From: Agaribacillus aureus
GTDB taxonomy: Bacteria > Bacteroidota > Bacteroidia > Cytophagales > Cyclobacteriaceae
Direction: 5' to 3'
Length of the DNA stretch: 64,000 bases
NCBI GenBank assembly: GCA_030442055.1
Contig: JAUJEB010000001.1
Coordinates: 1,736,001-1,800,000 of the forward strand
In this document: piece after piece, positions 10,072 to 19,500 of the stretch
Numbering within the stretch: position 1 is the first letter of the stretch
Layout: the number at the start of each line of letters is the position of its first letter
Notes under the pieces: generated by a model
Databases searched by the model: none
What the model saw: the letters and a program-made list of their open reading frames with translations, nothing else
What the model was told of the DNA's origin: nothing
Made by a program: the position numbers and the translations under genes

Positions 10072-10085
10072 CACAATCGATTGTG
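10072..10085. promoter_or_regulatory. LacI-type operator O1 (susC-proximal)
   Basis: CACAATCGATTGTG is a perfect 14-base palindrome with a central CG, the layout typical of LacI-family operators. It lies 123 bases upstream of the susC start. Together with the flanking ATTTTA it is identical over 20 bases to the second copy at 10191. Confidence 0.75.
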
Positions 10086-10190
10086 ATAGTTTAGACAGGA
10101 ATGCGTATGACAATATGCAGGCCTATATATAGTTGCCGACCAGTTTAACCTATTCTATCCCCATTGCAAGGTAAAAATAAAATATATTTT

Positions 10191-10206
10191 ACACAATCGA
10201 TTGTGT
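10191..10206. promoter_or_regulatory. LacI-type operator O2 (regulator-proximal)
   Basis: ACACAATCGATTGTGT is a perfect 16-base palindrome, the second copy of the site at 10072, with the same upstream ATTTTA flank. The two copies are exactly 120 bases apart, suitable for DNA looping by a tetramer or by two dimers. It lies about 70 bases upstream of the promoter box of the LacI-type gene. Confidence 0.75.
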
Positions 10207-10277
10207 GATTTTTTTATTTTCCGAAGAATTACACTATTATTACTATTAAAAAGTGGGGAGTTTATCGTTTTCTTGTC

Positions 10278-10285
10278 TATTTTTG
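10278..10285 (+). promoter_or_regulatory. Candidate Bacteroidota -7 promoter box for the LacI-type gene
   Basis: TATTTTTG matches the TANNTTTG -7 consensus and lies 34 bases before the regulator ATG. No convincing -33 TTG is present at the expected distance, so the call is moderate. Confidence 0.4.
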
Positions 10286-10319
10286 AAACGATATAATCCC
10301 TGGAAAGGCCAGTGAAACC

Positions 10320-11378
10320 ATGAAAAAGTCTAAAAAGGAAGTTACCATTTACGATATTGCTGAACAGTTAAATGTATCTGCTACCACGGTCTCCCGCGCG
10401 TTAAATGATCATTTCAGCATCGGAAAGGAAACAACCCTGGCTGTCAAGAAGCTGGCTAAAAAGATGGGTTATCGCCCTAATACAATTGCTTCCAGTTTGA
10501 GGAAAAATAAAACCAACACCATCGGTGTTATTGTGCCTTGGATTCACAGACCATTTATTTCCTCACTTATCAGCGGTATTGAGGAAGTCGCCGACAAAGC
10601 AGGCTACAACGTTATTATTTCTCAATCATGTGACTCATTTGAAAAAGAGGTGACCAAAGCGCAGACGCTTTATTCCAACAGGGTGGACGGCCTGATCGTT
10701 TCACTGGCGATGGAAACCAAAAATTATGAGCATTTCTATCCCTTTCAGCAAAATGACATCCCGTTGGTATTTGTAGACAGGGTGAGTTTTGAGATGGAGG
10801 CCGACCGGGTTATTATTAATAATTTTGACGCCGCTTTCAATGCTACGGAGCACCTCATTAAAATGGGATGTCGCCGCATCGCTCATTTTGCGGGTGCCCA
10901 ACATCGAAACGTCTATAGAGAAAGACAGGAAGGTTACATTAATGCGCTCAAGAAATATAATTTGCCAGTGGACGAGACCCTTATCGTATACAGCAACCTG
11001 AGCATGGAAGAGGGATGGAAAGGCACCGAATACCTGCTCAAGCTCTCTGACCCGCCCGATGCCATATTCTCAGCCAACGACTCGGCGGCCGTGGCCGCCA
11101 TTCAGTGTGCCAAAGAAGCAGGTCTCAAAATCCCGGAGGATCTGGCTGTTGTCGGCTTTAACAATGACCGGATTTCATCTATCGTCGAACCTCCCCTTAC
11201 CACCATTACACACCCCGCGATCGATATGGGAAAAATCGCAACGCAACAGGTTTTGAAGCATAAAGAGAACAAAGATGTGGTACAATCCGAAACCATTGTG
11301 CTTAAAACCGGCCTCACCATACGCACGTCTTCATTGCGCAAGGTAGCTATTAAAAATAGTGTTCAGGGGTTACGTTGA
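10320..11378 (+). CDS. LacI-family transcriptional regulator of the uronate locus
   Basis: 352 residues. Residues 8-55 form the LacI helix-turn-helix (VTIYDIAEQLNVSATTVSRALND) and hinge (MGYRPNTIASSLR), followed by a periplasmic-binding-protein-like sensor domain (NTIGVIVPWIHRPFISSLI; late PPLTTITHPAIDMGK). It probably represses or activates the divergent susCD genes by binding the palindromes at 10072 and 10191, and perhaps itself. The co-located uxuA suggests a uronate-derived inducer; that is inference. The 3' end overlaps the convergent uxuA gene by 9 bp. Confidence 0.93.
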   Translation: MKKSKKEVTIYDIAEQLNVSATTVSRALNDHFSIGKETTLAVKKLAKKMGYRPNTIASSLRKNKTNTIGVIVPWIHRPFISSLISGIEEVADKAGYNVIISQSCDSFEKEVTKAQTLYSNRVDGLIVSLAMETKNYEHFYPFQQNDIPLVFVDRVSFEMEADRVIINNFDAAFNATEHLIKMGCRRIAHFAGAQHRNVYRERQEGYINALKKYNLPVDETLIVYSNLSMEEGWKGTEYLLKLSDPPDAIFSANDSAAVAAIQCAKEAGLKIPEDLAVVGFNNDRISSIVEPPLTTITHPAIDMGKIATQQVLKHKENKDVVQSETIVLKTGLTIRTSSLRKVAIKNSVQGLR

Positions 11379-12569
11379 TGTCGAAAGCGCTCCTTTTATC
11401 CCCAGTTCCAATCCGCGTAACTCTCCTAACCCCTTTAACCTGCCGACCGCAGAATAGCCAGGATAATATTGCTCCCCTGAATCAAATGCCAGCTGGTGAC
11501 CGTGATCAGGCCGCATGGGAATACGAACATCTTCGTCCCCTGCATTGACTGCTCTTCTTTCCTGCTCCGCAATAGCTGCCTGCATCACCGCATACATATC
11601 CACACTTCCATCCAGGTGATCCGCTTCATAAAAACTGCCATCCGGCAAGCGCTGTACGTTTCGCAGGTGAAAAAAATGTATACGAGCACCTAACCGCTGA
11701 ATCATTCCAGGTAGATCATTGTCGCCTCTTGCGCCTAGCGAACCGGTACAAAACGTTATGCCATTGCAATCGGAATCTATTGCCTGAAGCACATCGTTTA
11801 AATCCTTCTCCGTACTAACGATCCTCGGTAATCCCAATATAGGGAAAGGGGGATCGTCGGGATGAATACACATTTTGATGCCGTGCTCTTCCGCAACCGG
11901 GATTATTTGCTGTAGAAAGTAAGCGAGGTTTTCCTTTAGCTGTGTACTATCTATTTGTTCATAAACTTTCAGATGACGCCGAAACTCTTCCAGGGAAAAA
12001 ACCTCGTCTGTTCCCGGCAGGCCTGCCATAATGGTTTGCTGCAGGTAATTTTTTTGTGACGACGCCAAAGATTTGATAAAATCATAGGCTTTCTTTTTTT
12101 GTTCCTCTGAATAGTCCTCCTCTGCGCCGGCCCTTTTTAAGATATATAAATCGAAACCGGCAAGGGCAGTGGCATCATAACGGAGTGCGTATGATCCATC
12201 TGCTACTTTGTAGGACAGATCCGTACGTGTCCAATCCAATACCGGCATAAAGTTATAGCAGACGGTCTTAATACCGGATGCGGCCAGGTTACGTAAAGTT
12301 TGTTGATATTTTGCGATAAAAGCACCTCTTTCGGATGAAGCCGTTTTAATGCTTTCGTGTATATTCACGCTTTCTACCACACTCCACGAAAGACCGGCTT
12401 TTTCTATCTGTTTGCGACAATCGTCTATTTCATCGGTGGTCCATATTTCTCCACATGGAATGTGATATAACGCCGTAACAATGCCTGTAGCACCGCTTTG
12501 TTTTATTTCATGTAAACTGGTAGGATCGCTGGCGCCGAACCATCGCCAGGTCTGTTTCAAAAATGTCAT
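11370..12569 (-). CDS. uxuA: Mannonate dehydratase
   Basis: 399 residues, the usual UxuA length. It dehydrates D-mannonate to 2-keto-3-deoxy-D-gluconate in the hexuronate pathway, in the cytoplasm. Family signatures are visible: the start LKQTWRWFGASDPTSLHEIKQ, VVESVNIHESIK, YNFMPVLDWTRTDL, and the metal-site region MCIHPDDPPFPILGLPR and FCTGSLG. It is 17 bp after the SDR gene, so the two are probably one operon that turns fructuronate into KDG. The C-terminal codons overlap the convergent lacI-type gene by 9 bp. No KDG kinase or aldolase lies in the window. Confidence 0.95.
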   Translation of the reverse strand: MTFLKQTWRWFGASDPTSLHEIKQSGATGIVTALYHIPCGEIWTTDEIDDCRKQIEKAGLSWSVVESVNIHESIKTASSERGAFIAKYQQTLRNLAASGIKTVCYNFMPVLDWTRTDLSYKVADGSYALRYDATALAGFDLYILKRAGAEEDYSEEQKKKAYDFIKSLASSQKNYLQQTIMAGLPGTDEVFSLEEFRRHLKVYEQIDSTQLKENLAYFLQQIIPVAEEHGIKMCIHPDDPPFPILGLPRIVSTEKDLNDVLQAIDSDCNGITFCTGSLGARGDNDLPGMIQRLGARIHFFHLRNVQRLPDGSFYEADHLDGSVDMYAVMQAAIAEQERRAVNAGDEDVRIPMRPDHGHQLAFDSGEQYYPGYSAVGRLKGLGELRGLELGIKGALSTST

Positions 12570-12586
12570 TGCCTGTTAACTACAAA

Positions 12587-13405
12587 TTAAACACCACTAA
12601 ATGAACTAAACCCTCCGTCTATTGGGATCACCGTACCCGTGACAAATTGTGAAGCACTACTGCTGAGATACAGCACAATTCCGTTCAACTCCTCCGCCTT
12701 GCCAAAACGATTCATAGGTGTATTACCGATAATTGCCTTGCCTCTTTCAGTTAAGGAGTCATCTTCATTGAGAAGTAGTTTGTGATTCTGTTTGCCAATA
12801 AAAAAACCGGGGGCAATGGCATTGACCCGAATACCATCCCCAAATTTCGAAGCCAATTCCATGGCCATCCATTTGGTAAAGATATCAATGCCTGATTTTG
12901 CCATAGAATATCCCAACACTCGCGAAATCGATTGTGTTGCGGCCATGGAAGAAATATTGATAATACTACCTTGTCCCTGCTCCGCCATGAGCTTACCAAA
13001 AATCAAAGTGGGGATCACCGAACCCATTAAATTCAGATCCAGCACTTTGCGCAAATCACCGATAGAAACATCAAATACTGTCTTGTCAGGTGGTACGGTT
13101 GCGCCGGGTAGGTTGCCACCGGCGGCATTGATTAATACGTCCACGCTTCCATATTTCTCCAAAATCGTCTGGCTGGCCTCCTGAAGTTTTTCCTCCTGCA
13201 AAACATCTACTGCTAAACCGAGCAATTCACCTCCTGTGGACGTTACTTCACCAACTATCTTTTGCACAGAGCTTTCACTCCTGCTAATGACAACAACCTT
13301 TGCCTTTTGTGTTATTAAATATTTAGCCATTGAGCCTCCCAAAGCTCCTCCGCCTCCGGTAATTACGATTACTTTACCCGCGACATCAAAAAGTTTTTCA
13401 TTCAT
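12587..13405 (-). CDS. SDR-family D-mannonate oxidoreductase (fructuronate reductase)
   Basis: About 272 residues from the ATG at 13405 (MNEKLFDVAGKVIVITGG), which places the nucleotide-binding glycine motif (GGGGALGG) at the normal position; the frame extends 18 codons further up without similarity. The catalytic Tyr-Lys is in YSMAKSG and an NISS segment precedes it. Pairing with uxuA and the FTKWMAMELASKF segment suggest the short-chain type of mannonate oxidoreductase, which replaces the long-chain UxuB in some bacteria. It would reduce D-fructuronate to D-mannonate with NAD(P)H. The SDR family is sure; the substrate is inferred from context. Confidence 0.85.
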   Translation of the reverse strand: MNEKLFDVAGKVIVITGGGGALGGSMAKYLITQKAKVVVISRSESSVQKIVGEVTSTGGELLGLAVDVLQEEKLQEASQTILEKYGSVDVLINAAGGNLPGATVPPDKTVFDVSIGDLRKVLDLNLMGSVIPTLIFGKLMAEQGQGSIINISSMAATQSISRVLGYSMAKSGIDIFTKWMAMELASKFGDGIRVNAIAPGFFIGKQNHKLLLNEDDSLTERGKAIIGNTPMNRFGKAEELNGIVLYLSSSASQFVTGTVIPIDGGFSSFSGV

Positions 13406-13666
13406 TATTTCTGGATTATTAAAAGTTGGTAAAAGCAAGTCCGGTTTTGAAAACCACACCTGATGTTATCAATATACATTGGGATTTAATGTTGAAACAT
13501 CTGGCGAAAATAGAAAATCAGCAGGAAAAATCAGGTAATTTGTCATTTCTTTTTATGCTTGCCTTCTCAAACTTAATAGCAGGTTGCGTTGTGGGTGCCT
13601 TTAAAATTGTTCTAAAAATCAGTAAATTGACTTTTATTTACAAACGATAGACTAAGATCTAAATTT

Positions 13667-14773
13667 ATGAAACACTTTATTTATTTTTTGCTGATTTTTC
13701 TGACCGGGTCATACGGCACAATGGCACAGTCCTCACAATATATGTTTGTGTCTTCCGGCACCAAAGCCAATAATGCCGGTATTTTTGTCTATGACCTGGG
13801 CGCCGATCATCAAAATATAACCCTTAAACACAAGGAGCAAAAGGTCAGTGTTTCTTCGTACCTTACCCTTCACCCCAGCAAACCCTTGCTCTACTCCGCG
13901 GGAAATAATACTTTATCGGCTTTTAGCATCAACAAAAAAGATGGCAGCCTTTCCTTCATTAACCAACAATCAACCGGAGGAGACAATCCATGTTATGTGT
14001 CTGTGGATAAAACCGGAAAGTGGGCTTTTGCAGCTAACTATAGTGGCGGCAGTATCAGTTTTTTTCCAATTCAGGATAATGGTGGTCTCGGCAAGGCTAA
14101 AAAGGTTATCAAACACGAAGGCTCGTCTGTTAACAAAGACAGGCAGAAAGTGCCACACCCACACATGATTGCTCCCAGCCCCAACAATAAGTTTGTTTTA
14201 GTGCCCGATCTTGGGGCAGATAAAATCTTTATTTACAAATTTGATGCAGCAAAAGGTACTTTTGAGGCTAATGATACGCCATTTGCCAAAGCACACCCCG
14301 GGGCCGGTCCAAGACATTTGGCGTTTCATCCCAATAAAAATTTCTGCTACGTGTTGAATGAGTTAAATGCTACGGTGACTGTTTATCAATGGGATTCCCA
14401 AGCCGGTGTACTCACATCGTTGCACACCTACCAAACCTTACCCGAGGATTTTAAGGATTTTAACAAAACGGCAGACATTCACCTGACCGAGAATGGCAAA
14501 TATCTTTACACTTCCAACAGGGGACATAACAGTCTGGCCCTCTTTAAAGTTAACGCAGACGGCAGTCTGGTACCCGGAGATCATTTTGCTTCCGGAGGCG
14601 ACTTTCCCAGAAATTTCTTTATTTTATCAAATACACAACTTGTCGCGGCCAACCGAAAATCGAACAATATGGTGTTCTTTGATCTTAATCCAAAAACAGG
14701 TGCGCTAACCTCAGGGAAAAATGTTACTGACATACCCAGTGCGCAGTGTATTAAGGTCTGGAATGGCCGGTAG
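13667..14773 (+). CDS. Secreted lactonase-family beta-propeller protein
   Basis: 368 residues with a signal peptide (MKHFIYFLLIFLTGSYGTMAQ). The rest matches the 6-phosphogluconolactonase/YbhE-type seven-bladed propeller family, with repeats such as HPSKPLLYSAGNNTLSAF, HPHMIAPSPNNKFVLVPDLG and GAGPRHLAFHPNKNFCYVLN. Since it is exported, a phosphorylated substrate is unlikely; hydrolysis of a sugar or aldonate lactone is more plausible. It is divergent from the SDR-uxuA unit and convergent with SusD 2, so it forms its own transcript. The 261-base upstream gap shows no strong promoter; TAAGTTTG on the minus strand at 13568-13575 could serve the SDR-uxuA unit. Confidence 0.85.
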   Translation: MKHFIYFLLIFLTGSYGTMAQSSQYMFVSSGTKANNAGIFVYDLGADHQNITLKHKEQKVSVSSYLTLHPSKPLLYSAGNNTLSAFSINKKDGSLSFINQQSTGGDNPCYVSVDKTGKWAFAANYSGGSISFFPIQDNGGLGKAKKVIKHEGSSVNKDRQKVPHPHMIAPSPNNKFVLVPDLGADKIFIYKFDAAKGTFEANDTPFAKAHPGAGPRHLAFHPNKNFCYVLNELNATVTVYQWDSQAGVLTSLHTYQTLPEDFKDFNKTADIHLTENGKYLYTSNRGHNSLALFKVNADGSLVPGDHFASGGDFPRNFFILSNTQLVAANRKSNNMVFFDLNPKTGALTSGKNVTDIPSAQCIKVWNGR

Positions 14774-14806
14774 GTGAGGTTTTATCACTAGCAGGCATTA
14801 AAGCAT

Positions 14807-14841
14807 AAAAAAGCGCCCTTCAAATTGAAGGGCGCTTTTTT
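14807..14841. terminator. Bidirectional intrinsic terminator
   Basis: A perfect inverted repeat with 17-base arms (A-run, GCGCCCTTCAA and its complement, T-run) sits between the convergent lactonase and SusD 2 genes. The GC-rich stem core is flanked by an A-run on one side and a T-run on the other, so it works as a terminator on both strands. Confidence 0.92.
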
Positions 14842-14872
14842 AATTCGTTGATTATATCTACCCGGTTTTTTA

Positions 14873-16576
14873 TTAACAACCGGATCCCGGATAACCGCAA
14901 TTTTGTTGATATCCTCCTTCTGTCCTGTCAATCTGAGCTTGAGGTATAGGGCGGAATTCATGGTAATCCTGGATATTTCCCGAAGCCTGAGGGTTATAAA
15001 GCCTAACGCGTTCTATCAGCTTCCGGGTACGCGCCAGATCCTGCCAGCGATGCCCTTCACCGTCCAGTTCTCTTGCCCGCTCATCGAGGATAAAGTCCAG
15101 TGTTGCCTCACCGGCAGTTATTTCCATGGCCATTTCCATTCCCGGCCAGGCTGCTCTTCTTCTAATGATATTGATATCTTCAGCAGCACCTATAGCATTT
15201 CCCTGCATCAACTTGGCTTCTGCCCGTATCAGGTAAGCATCTGCCAACCGCATCAACGCAAAATCTCTTGACCCTTGCGTATGCTGACGATTAGGACGCC
15301 GTGGATCAATAAATTTATTTAGGGTAGGATACAGCTTTTCGGTGTACTCGTCATTGGTAATGACCATATACCTGGCTTTGGCTTGTCTGTCAGCATCCCA
15401 GGCTGCATCCTGGCCTGGGCCCGGTATAAATACAGCGGTATCTCCTACTGTAAACTTAGGTTGGCCTACCATAGAAGCATCCACGTGACCGGCATTGGCC
15501 TCCTCTTGTGTCCATTCCGGTATATTACCCTCATTGTTAGCTATCCAGGCATGTTTGTAACTTAAATCGTAACGACTGTCAATACTTCTATCCCAAAGGC
15601 TGAGGTGGAAATCAGTGGGCCTGAATCGTTTCCATGGCCTTCCGTTCTCGGTATCGCGCGTCATACCCGGTAGTTTATCATATTCCATCAGGAAGTAAAG
15701 GTGCCCGCGGTGGCCATTACCATCGATGCCTTCACTTGTTTGCGATACTGAGTTCTGGACCGCAAAAATGACCTCATTATTGATATCATTATCCTGGTCA
15801 AACAAATCGCCAAAATTGGTCAGTAATTCGTATCCATAGTTATCAATTACGCTGGTCATCAAGCTCTCAGCTCTGGCAGCATCATTACTTTCGGCATAAG
15901 ATCGATAAGCCCTGGTCATTAAAGCCTTGGCTAAAAGAAATTCAGCGGCCGGCTTGATCGCTCGTCCGTAGTCATCTTGTGCATCCGGCAAATTAGCCAC
16001 GGCAAACTCAAGGTCAGGCACAATAGCATCACTGTAGATCTGCGAAGCCGGCGTACGGTTTGCGGTAGTTTCAATTCCTTCCGTTTCTTCGAGGGTCAAA
16101 TGAGCATCACCATAAAACTGTACGATCATCAAGTAGTAAAAGGCTCTCAAAAACCTGGCCTCGGCAACTCTCAAAGTCCTGACTTCCTCATCTAATCCAT
16201 CAATATCAGGAGCCCGGCCAACAACGGCATTGGCCTGATTAATTCCCTTATAAAAATCCCTCCAAGTATCCCTGAAATAACTTTCTTCCGAATTAAGGCC
16301 GCCATCATAGCGATTGATAGCCTTGTGGCCTCCGTCTGCGCCGTTTGTATGCACATCAGTACCAAAGGTAGTCATGGTAAAGCCTCTTTCCGGGCCAAAA
16401 AATGGTTTCATGGTCGAATAGGTAGCCTTAACCGCATCTTCAAAACCCTGCGTAGTTTGATAATAAACATCCCCCGAGATATCAGAGACCAATTCTTCCT
16501 CCAGAAAACTTTCACATGCCGGCACGGTGAGCGCCGCCAGCACCAAGGCAAAATATATGATTATTTTATGTTTCAT
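14873..16576 (-). CDS. SusD/RagB-family lipoprotein, second pair
   Basis: 567 residues with an SPII signal ending at LTVPAC (C21). SusD-type features include RFLRAFYYLMIVQFYGDAHL near residue 140 and the late ADAYLIRAEAKLMQGNAIG followed by INIIRRRAA. The C-terminus ends in CGYPGSGC. It pairs with the SusC gene 15 bp upstream. It is diverged from the first SusD in this window, so a different ligand is likely. It binds glycan at the cell surface. Confidence 0.95.
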   Translation of the reverse strand: MKHKIIIYFALVLAALTVPACESFLEEELVSDISGDVYYQTTQGFEDAVKATYSTMKPFFGPERGFTMTTFGTDVHTNGADGGHKAINRYDGGLNSEESYFRDTWRDFYKGINQANAVVGRAPDIDGLDEEVRTLRVAEARFLRAFYYLMIVQFYGDAHLTLEETEGIETTANRTPASQIYSDAIVPDLEFAVANLPDAQDDYGRAIKPAAEFLLAKALMTRAYRSYAESNDAARAESLMTSVIDNYGYELLTNFGDLFDQDNDINNEVIFAVQNSVSQTSEGIDGNGHRGHLYFLMEYDKLPGMTRDTENGRPWKRFRPTDFHLSLWDRSIDSRYDLSYKHAWIANNEGNIPEWTQEEANAGHVDASMVGQPKFTVGDTAVFIPGPGQDAAWDADRQAKARYMVITNDEYTEKLYPTLNKFIDPRRPNRQHTQGSRDFALMRLADAYLIRAEAKLMQGNAIGAAEDINIIRRRAAWPGMEMAMEITAGEATLDFILDERARELDGEGHRWQDLARTRKLIERVRLYNPQASGNIQDYHEFRPIPQAQIDRTEGGYQQNCGYPGSGC

Positions 16577-16591
16577 TGTCTTTTTCTTTTA

Positions 16592-19500
16592 TTAAAACTT
16601 AACATTCAACCCAACCAGGAAAAGTTTATTGGTAGGTATATCACGGGTTCTGAGCTGATCATTATTTTCAGGATCCCAGGTATCGTATTTTGACCAGAAT
16701 ACCGGGTTTTGAGCAGATGCGTATAACCTGAACTGGCTCAAGCCTAATTTATCCAGGATGGCACTTGGAAAATTATAGCCAAGTGTCACATTCCTCAGTT
16801 TCACGAAGCTACCGTCAAAATAAGACAGTGTGGATCCGTTTCTTGGCCGCTCCTGATTTTCGTTAGGCCTGGGATTGGCATTGGTCGGGTTGTCGATGGT
16901 CCAGTAATCAACATCCAGGTTATTGTACCTGGCAAACAAGGAGTTATTACCTGTATGAAAATTGTCCTGGATCATTTGGCCCTGACGGAAAAAGAAAAAG
17001 ATACTAAGATCAAAACCCTTATAGGTAAACTGGTTGGTGATACCTCCCGAGTAATCCGGCACATCCGAGCCCAATACTACCCTGTCTTCCGGTGTAATAA
17101 GACCATCGCCGTCTACATCCTCAAGTTTGATCTCACCTGGCACCTTATTGTCCTGGGCCAATGCTTCATCTACCTCATTGGCTTGCCAAATGCCAATTTT
17201 TCTATAATCAAAAAATGCTCTTATAGGCTGACCTACAAACCAACCATTACCAATATCATCTATCGGATCACCATTTTCATCCTTCAAAGCCAATTCAATA
17301 ATCTCCTCTTTGTAGGAGGTAATATTAAAATTGATATTCCAGCTGAAGTCGGACTTATCTACCACCACTGCGTTAAGGCCCAATTCAATACCTCTGGTCC
17401 TGGTTTCACTAATGTTTTGCGTTATATCGTCATATCCTGAAGTCAAGGGTAAATTCCTTTCCAGGAGTAATTCTGTAGTATTGGTCTGATAAAGGTCAAG
17501 ACTACCTGATAACCTTCCCTCTAAAAAACCAAAATCCACACCAACATCAATCGTAGCGGAAGTTTCCCATGTAAGTAGATCGTTAGGGATCTCATCTAAC
17601 GCATATCCAAAAGCCGGTGTTTCGTTAAACGCATAAACTGTTCTTCTCAACCTTCCAAACGTCTGGTAGGGATCCACGGCGGTGTTACCTACCTCACCAT
17701 ATGAAGCTCTCAGTTTCAACTCATTTAAAAAGTTGACATTAGCCATAAAGTCTTCATCAATAATTCTCCATCCTGCGGATAAACCAGGAAAAAGGTTCCA
17801 TTTGTCTCCGGGGGCCAGGCGGGAAGAGCCATCCGCTCTCAAAGTAGCCTGGATCAGGTATTTTCCATCCAGGTCATAATTGATACGCCCCATAAATGAA
17901 GCCAAAGACGTTTCTTCCAACCGGCTTTCCAGTCTTCCTTTTACCTCTGCAATCTCGATATTGTGAAATCCTACAGATTCGACAGGAAGATTGGCTACTT
18001 CCGATCTGTTGTCTTCTATTCTCGAGGTTTGAATACTTTGCAGTAATGTAACTCCTATACGGTGTCTTTCTCCAAAAGACTTACTATAGGTCAATATGTT
18101 TTCAAGCGTAAACCCTACACTATTTGTATTGTGGATTTCAGCATCTGCCGGTCCACCCCGATTATCATTGGTAAGGCTTCCTCTGAATTCTCCTCTTTTT
18201 CGATACCGAAGGTCAGGGCCGATATTAGCTCTGAATTGTAATCCATCCAGGATTTGCGCCTCTACGTAAAAGGCGGAAAATATCCTGGTTGATCTTCTTT
18301 CGTCTATGTAGGCGCCGTCGACCAGCTCGCTTAATGGGTTGGTTCTTATCCCATCATTTGTAGGCAGAAACAGCAGATTACCCTCTGCATCGTAAGGTAC
18401 TCCCAGGGGGTTGTTGGCCATTGCTTCTCCCAAAGCGGCTGATGATCCCCAATTTTGAACGGAACTTGATATCAACGTTGAGGTGCCGATTTTGAATCGA
18501 TCGTTAATTCTATGATCTATGTTTATACGCCCTGTAAGTCTTTCAAAATCTATGCCCTCAACAATTCCATCTTCATTAAAATAACCTACGGAAATATTAA
18601 ACTGGGTTTTTTCGCTACCGCCGGAAATACCCAATTGGTGATTGGTTTGGAATCCATTCTGCAATACCAGATCCAGGTAGTCAGTCGACCTTCCCTGAGC
18701 GATGGATTCAAGCTCCACGGCATCTTCAAATATTATATCATCACTTGGTATAGTACCATTCCAGGCTACATTACCGCCGGCGTCGCGCCTTCTGGATTCT
18801 CTTTTCATGGCTGCAAATTGCGCGCCATCCATCATATCTACCACCTTGGTGACACTGGTAACCCCATAGTAGGAATCAAGAGATACAACAGTTTTGCCGG
18901 AAGATCCCCTTTTGGTTGTGATCAGTACTACCCCATTGGCACCCCTGGAACCGTAAATAGCCGTTGAGGCTGCGTCTTTCAGCACCTCAATAGATTCGAT
19001 ATCCTGAGGGTTAATGTCGGCCAATGTAGATTCCGTCGCTTCTCTTCGCCCCCCATCCTGTTGGTCTAAAATAGCTGTATTATTACTGGTTTGCGGGATA
19101 CCATCAATCACAATTAAGGGATCATTGCTGGCAGTCAGGGATCGTCTACCTCGAATCCTGATAGAGGATCCTTGTCCTGGCCGGCCTCCCTGAGAAACGA
19201 TATCCACACCTGCCACCTGCCCCTGCAAGGCCTGGGCAGTGCTGGCGGTAGGGATCCTTTTAATGGATTCTCCATCGATCGAGGCTATGGCCGCTGTTAC
19301 ATCGCGTTTCTCCTGGGTTCCATAGCCCACGACGATTACTTCCTGTAAAGCCGCAATATCGCCAAGAAGCGTGACGTTGATAATCGATTGGTTACCGATT
19401 TCTACTTTTTCAGTAACAAATCCGACAAAACTAAACACCAATACGTCCCCACCGTCCGGAACTCCAATTTGATAGTCTCCATTGGTATCGGTGATAACGC

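Larger units (their letters stand above)
9949..10319. other. Divergent regulatory region between susC and the LacI-type gene
   Basis: 371 bases without a gene. It is AT-rich and holds two palindromic operator candidates and one promoter box towards the regulator. No clear minus-strand TANNTTTG box was found for susC; the closest is TAAAATTG read on the minus strand beside the first operator, with one mismatch. Confidence 0.7.

Noticed and set aside
10190-10319. Riboswitch or leader RNA before the LacI-type gene
   Set aside because: The inverted sequence is a symmetric protein-type operator upstream of the promoter box, so it would not be in the transcript of this gene.
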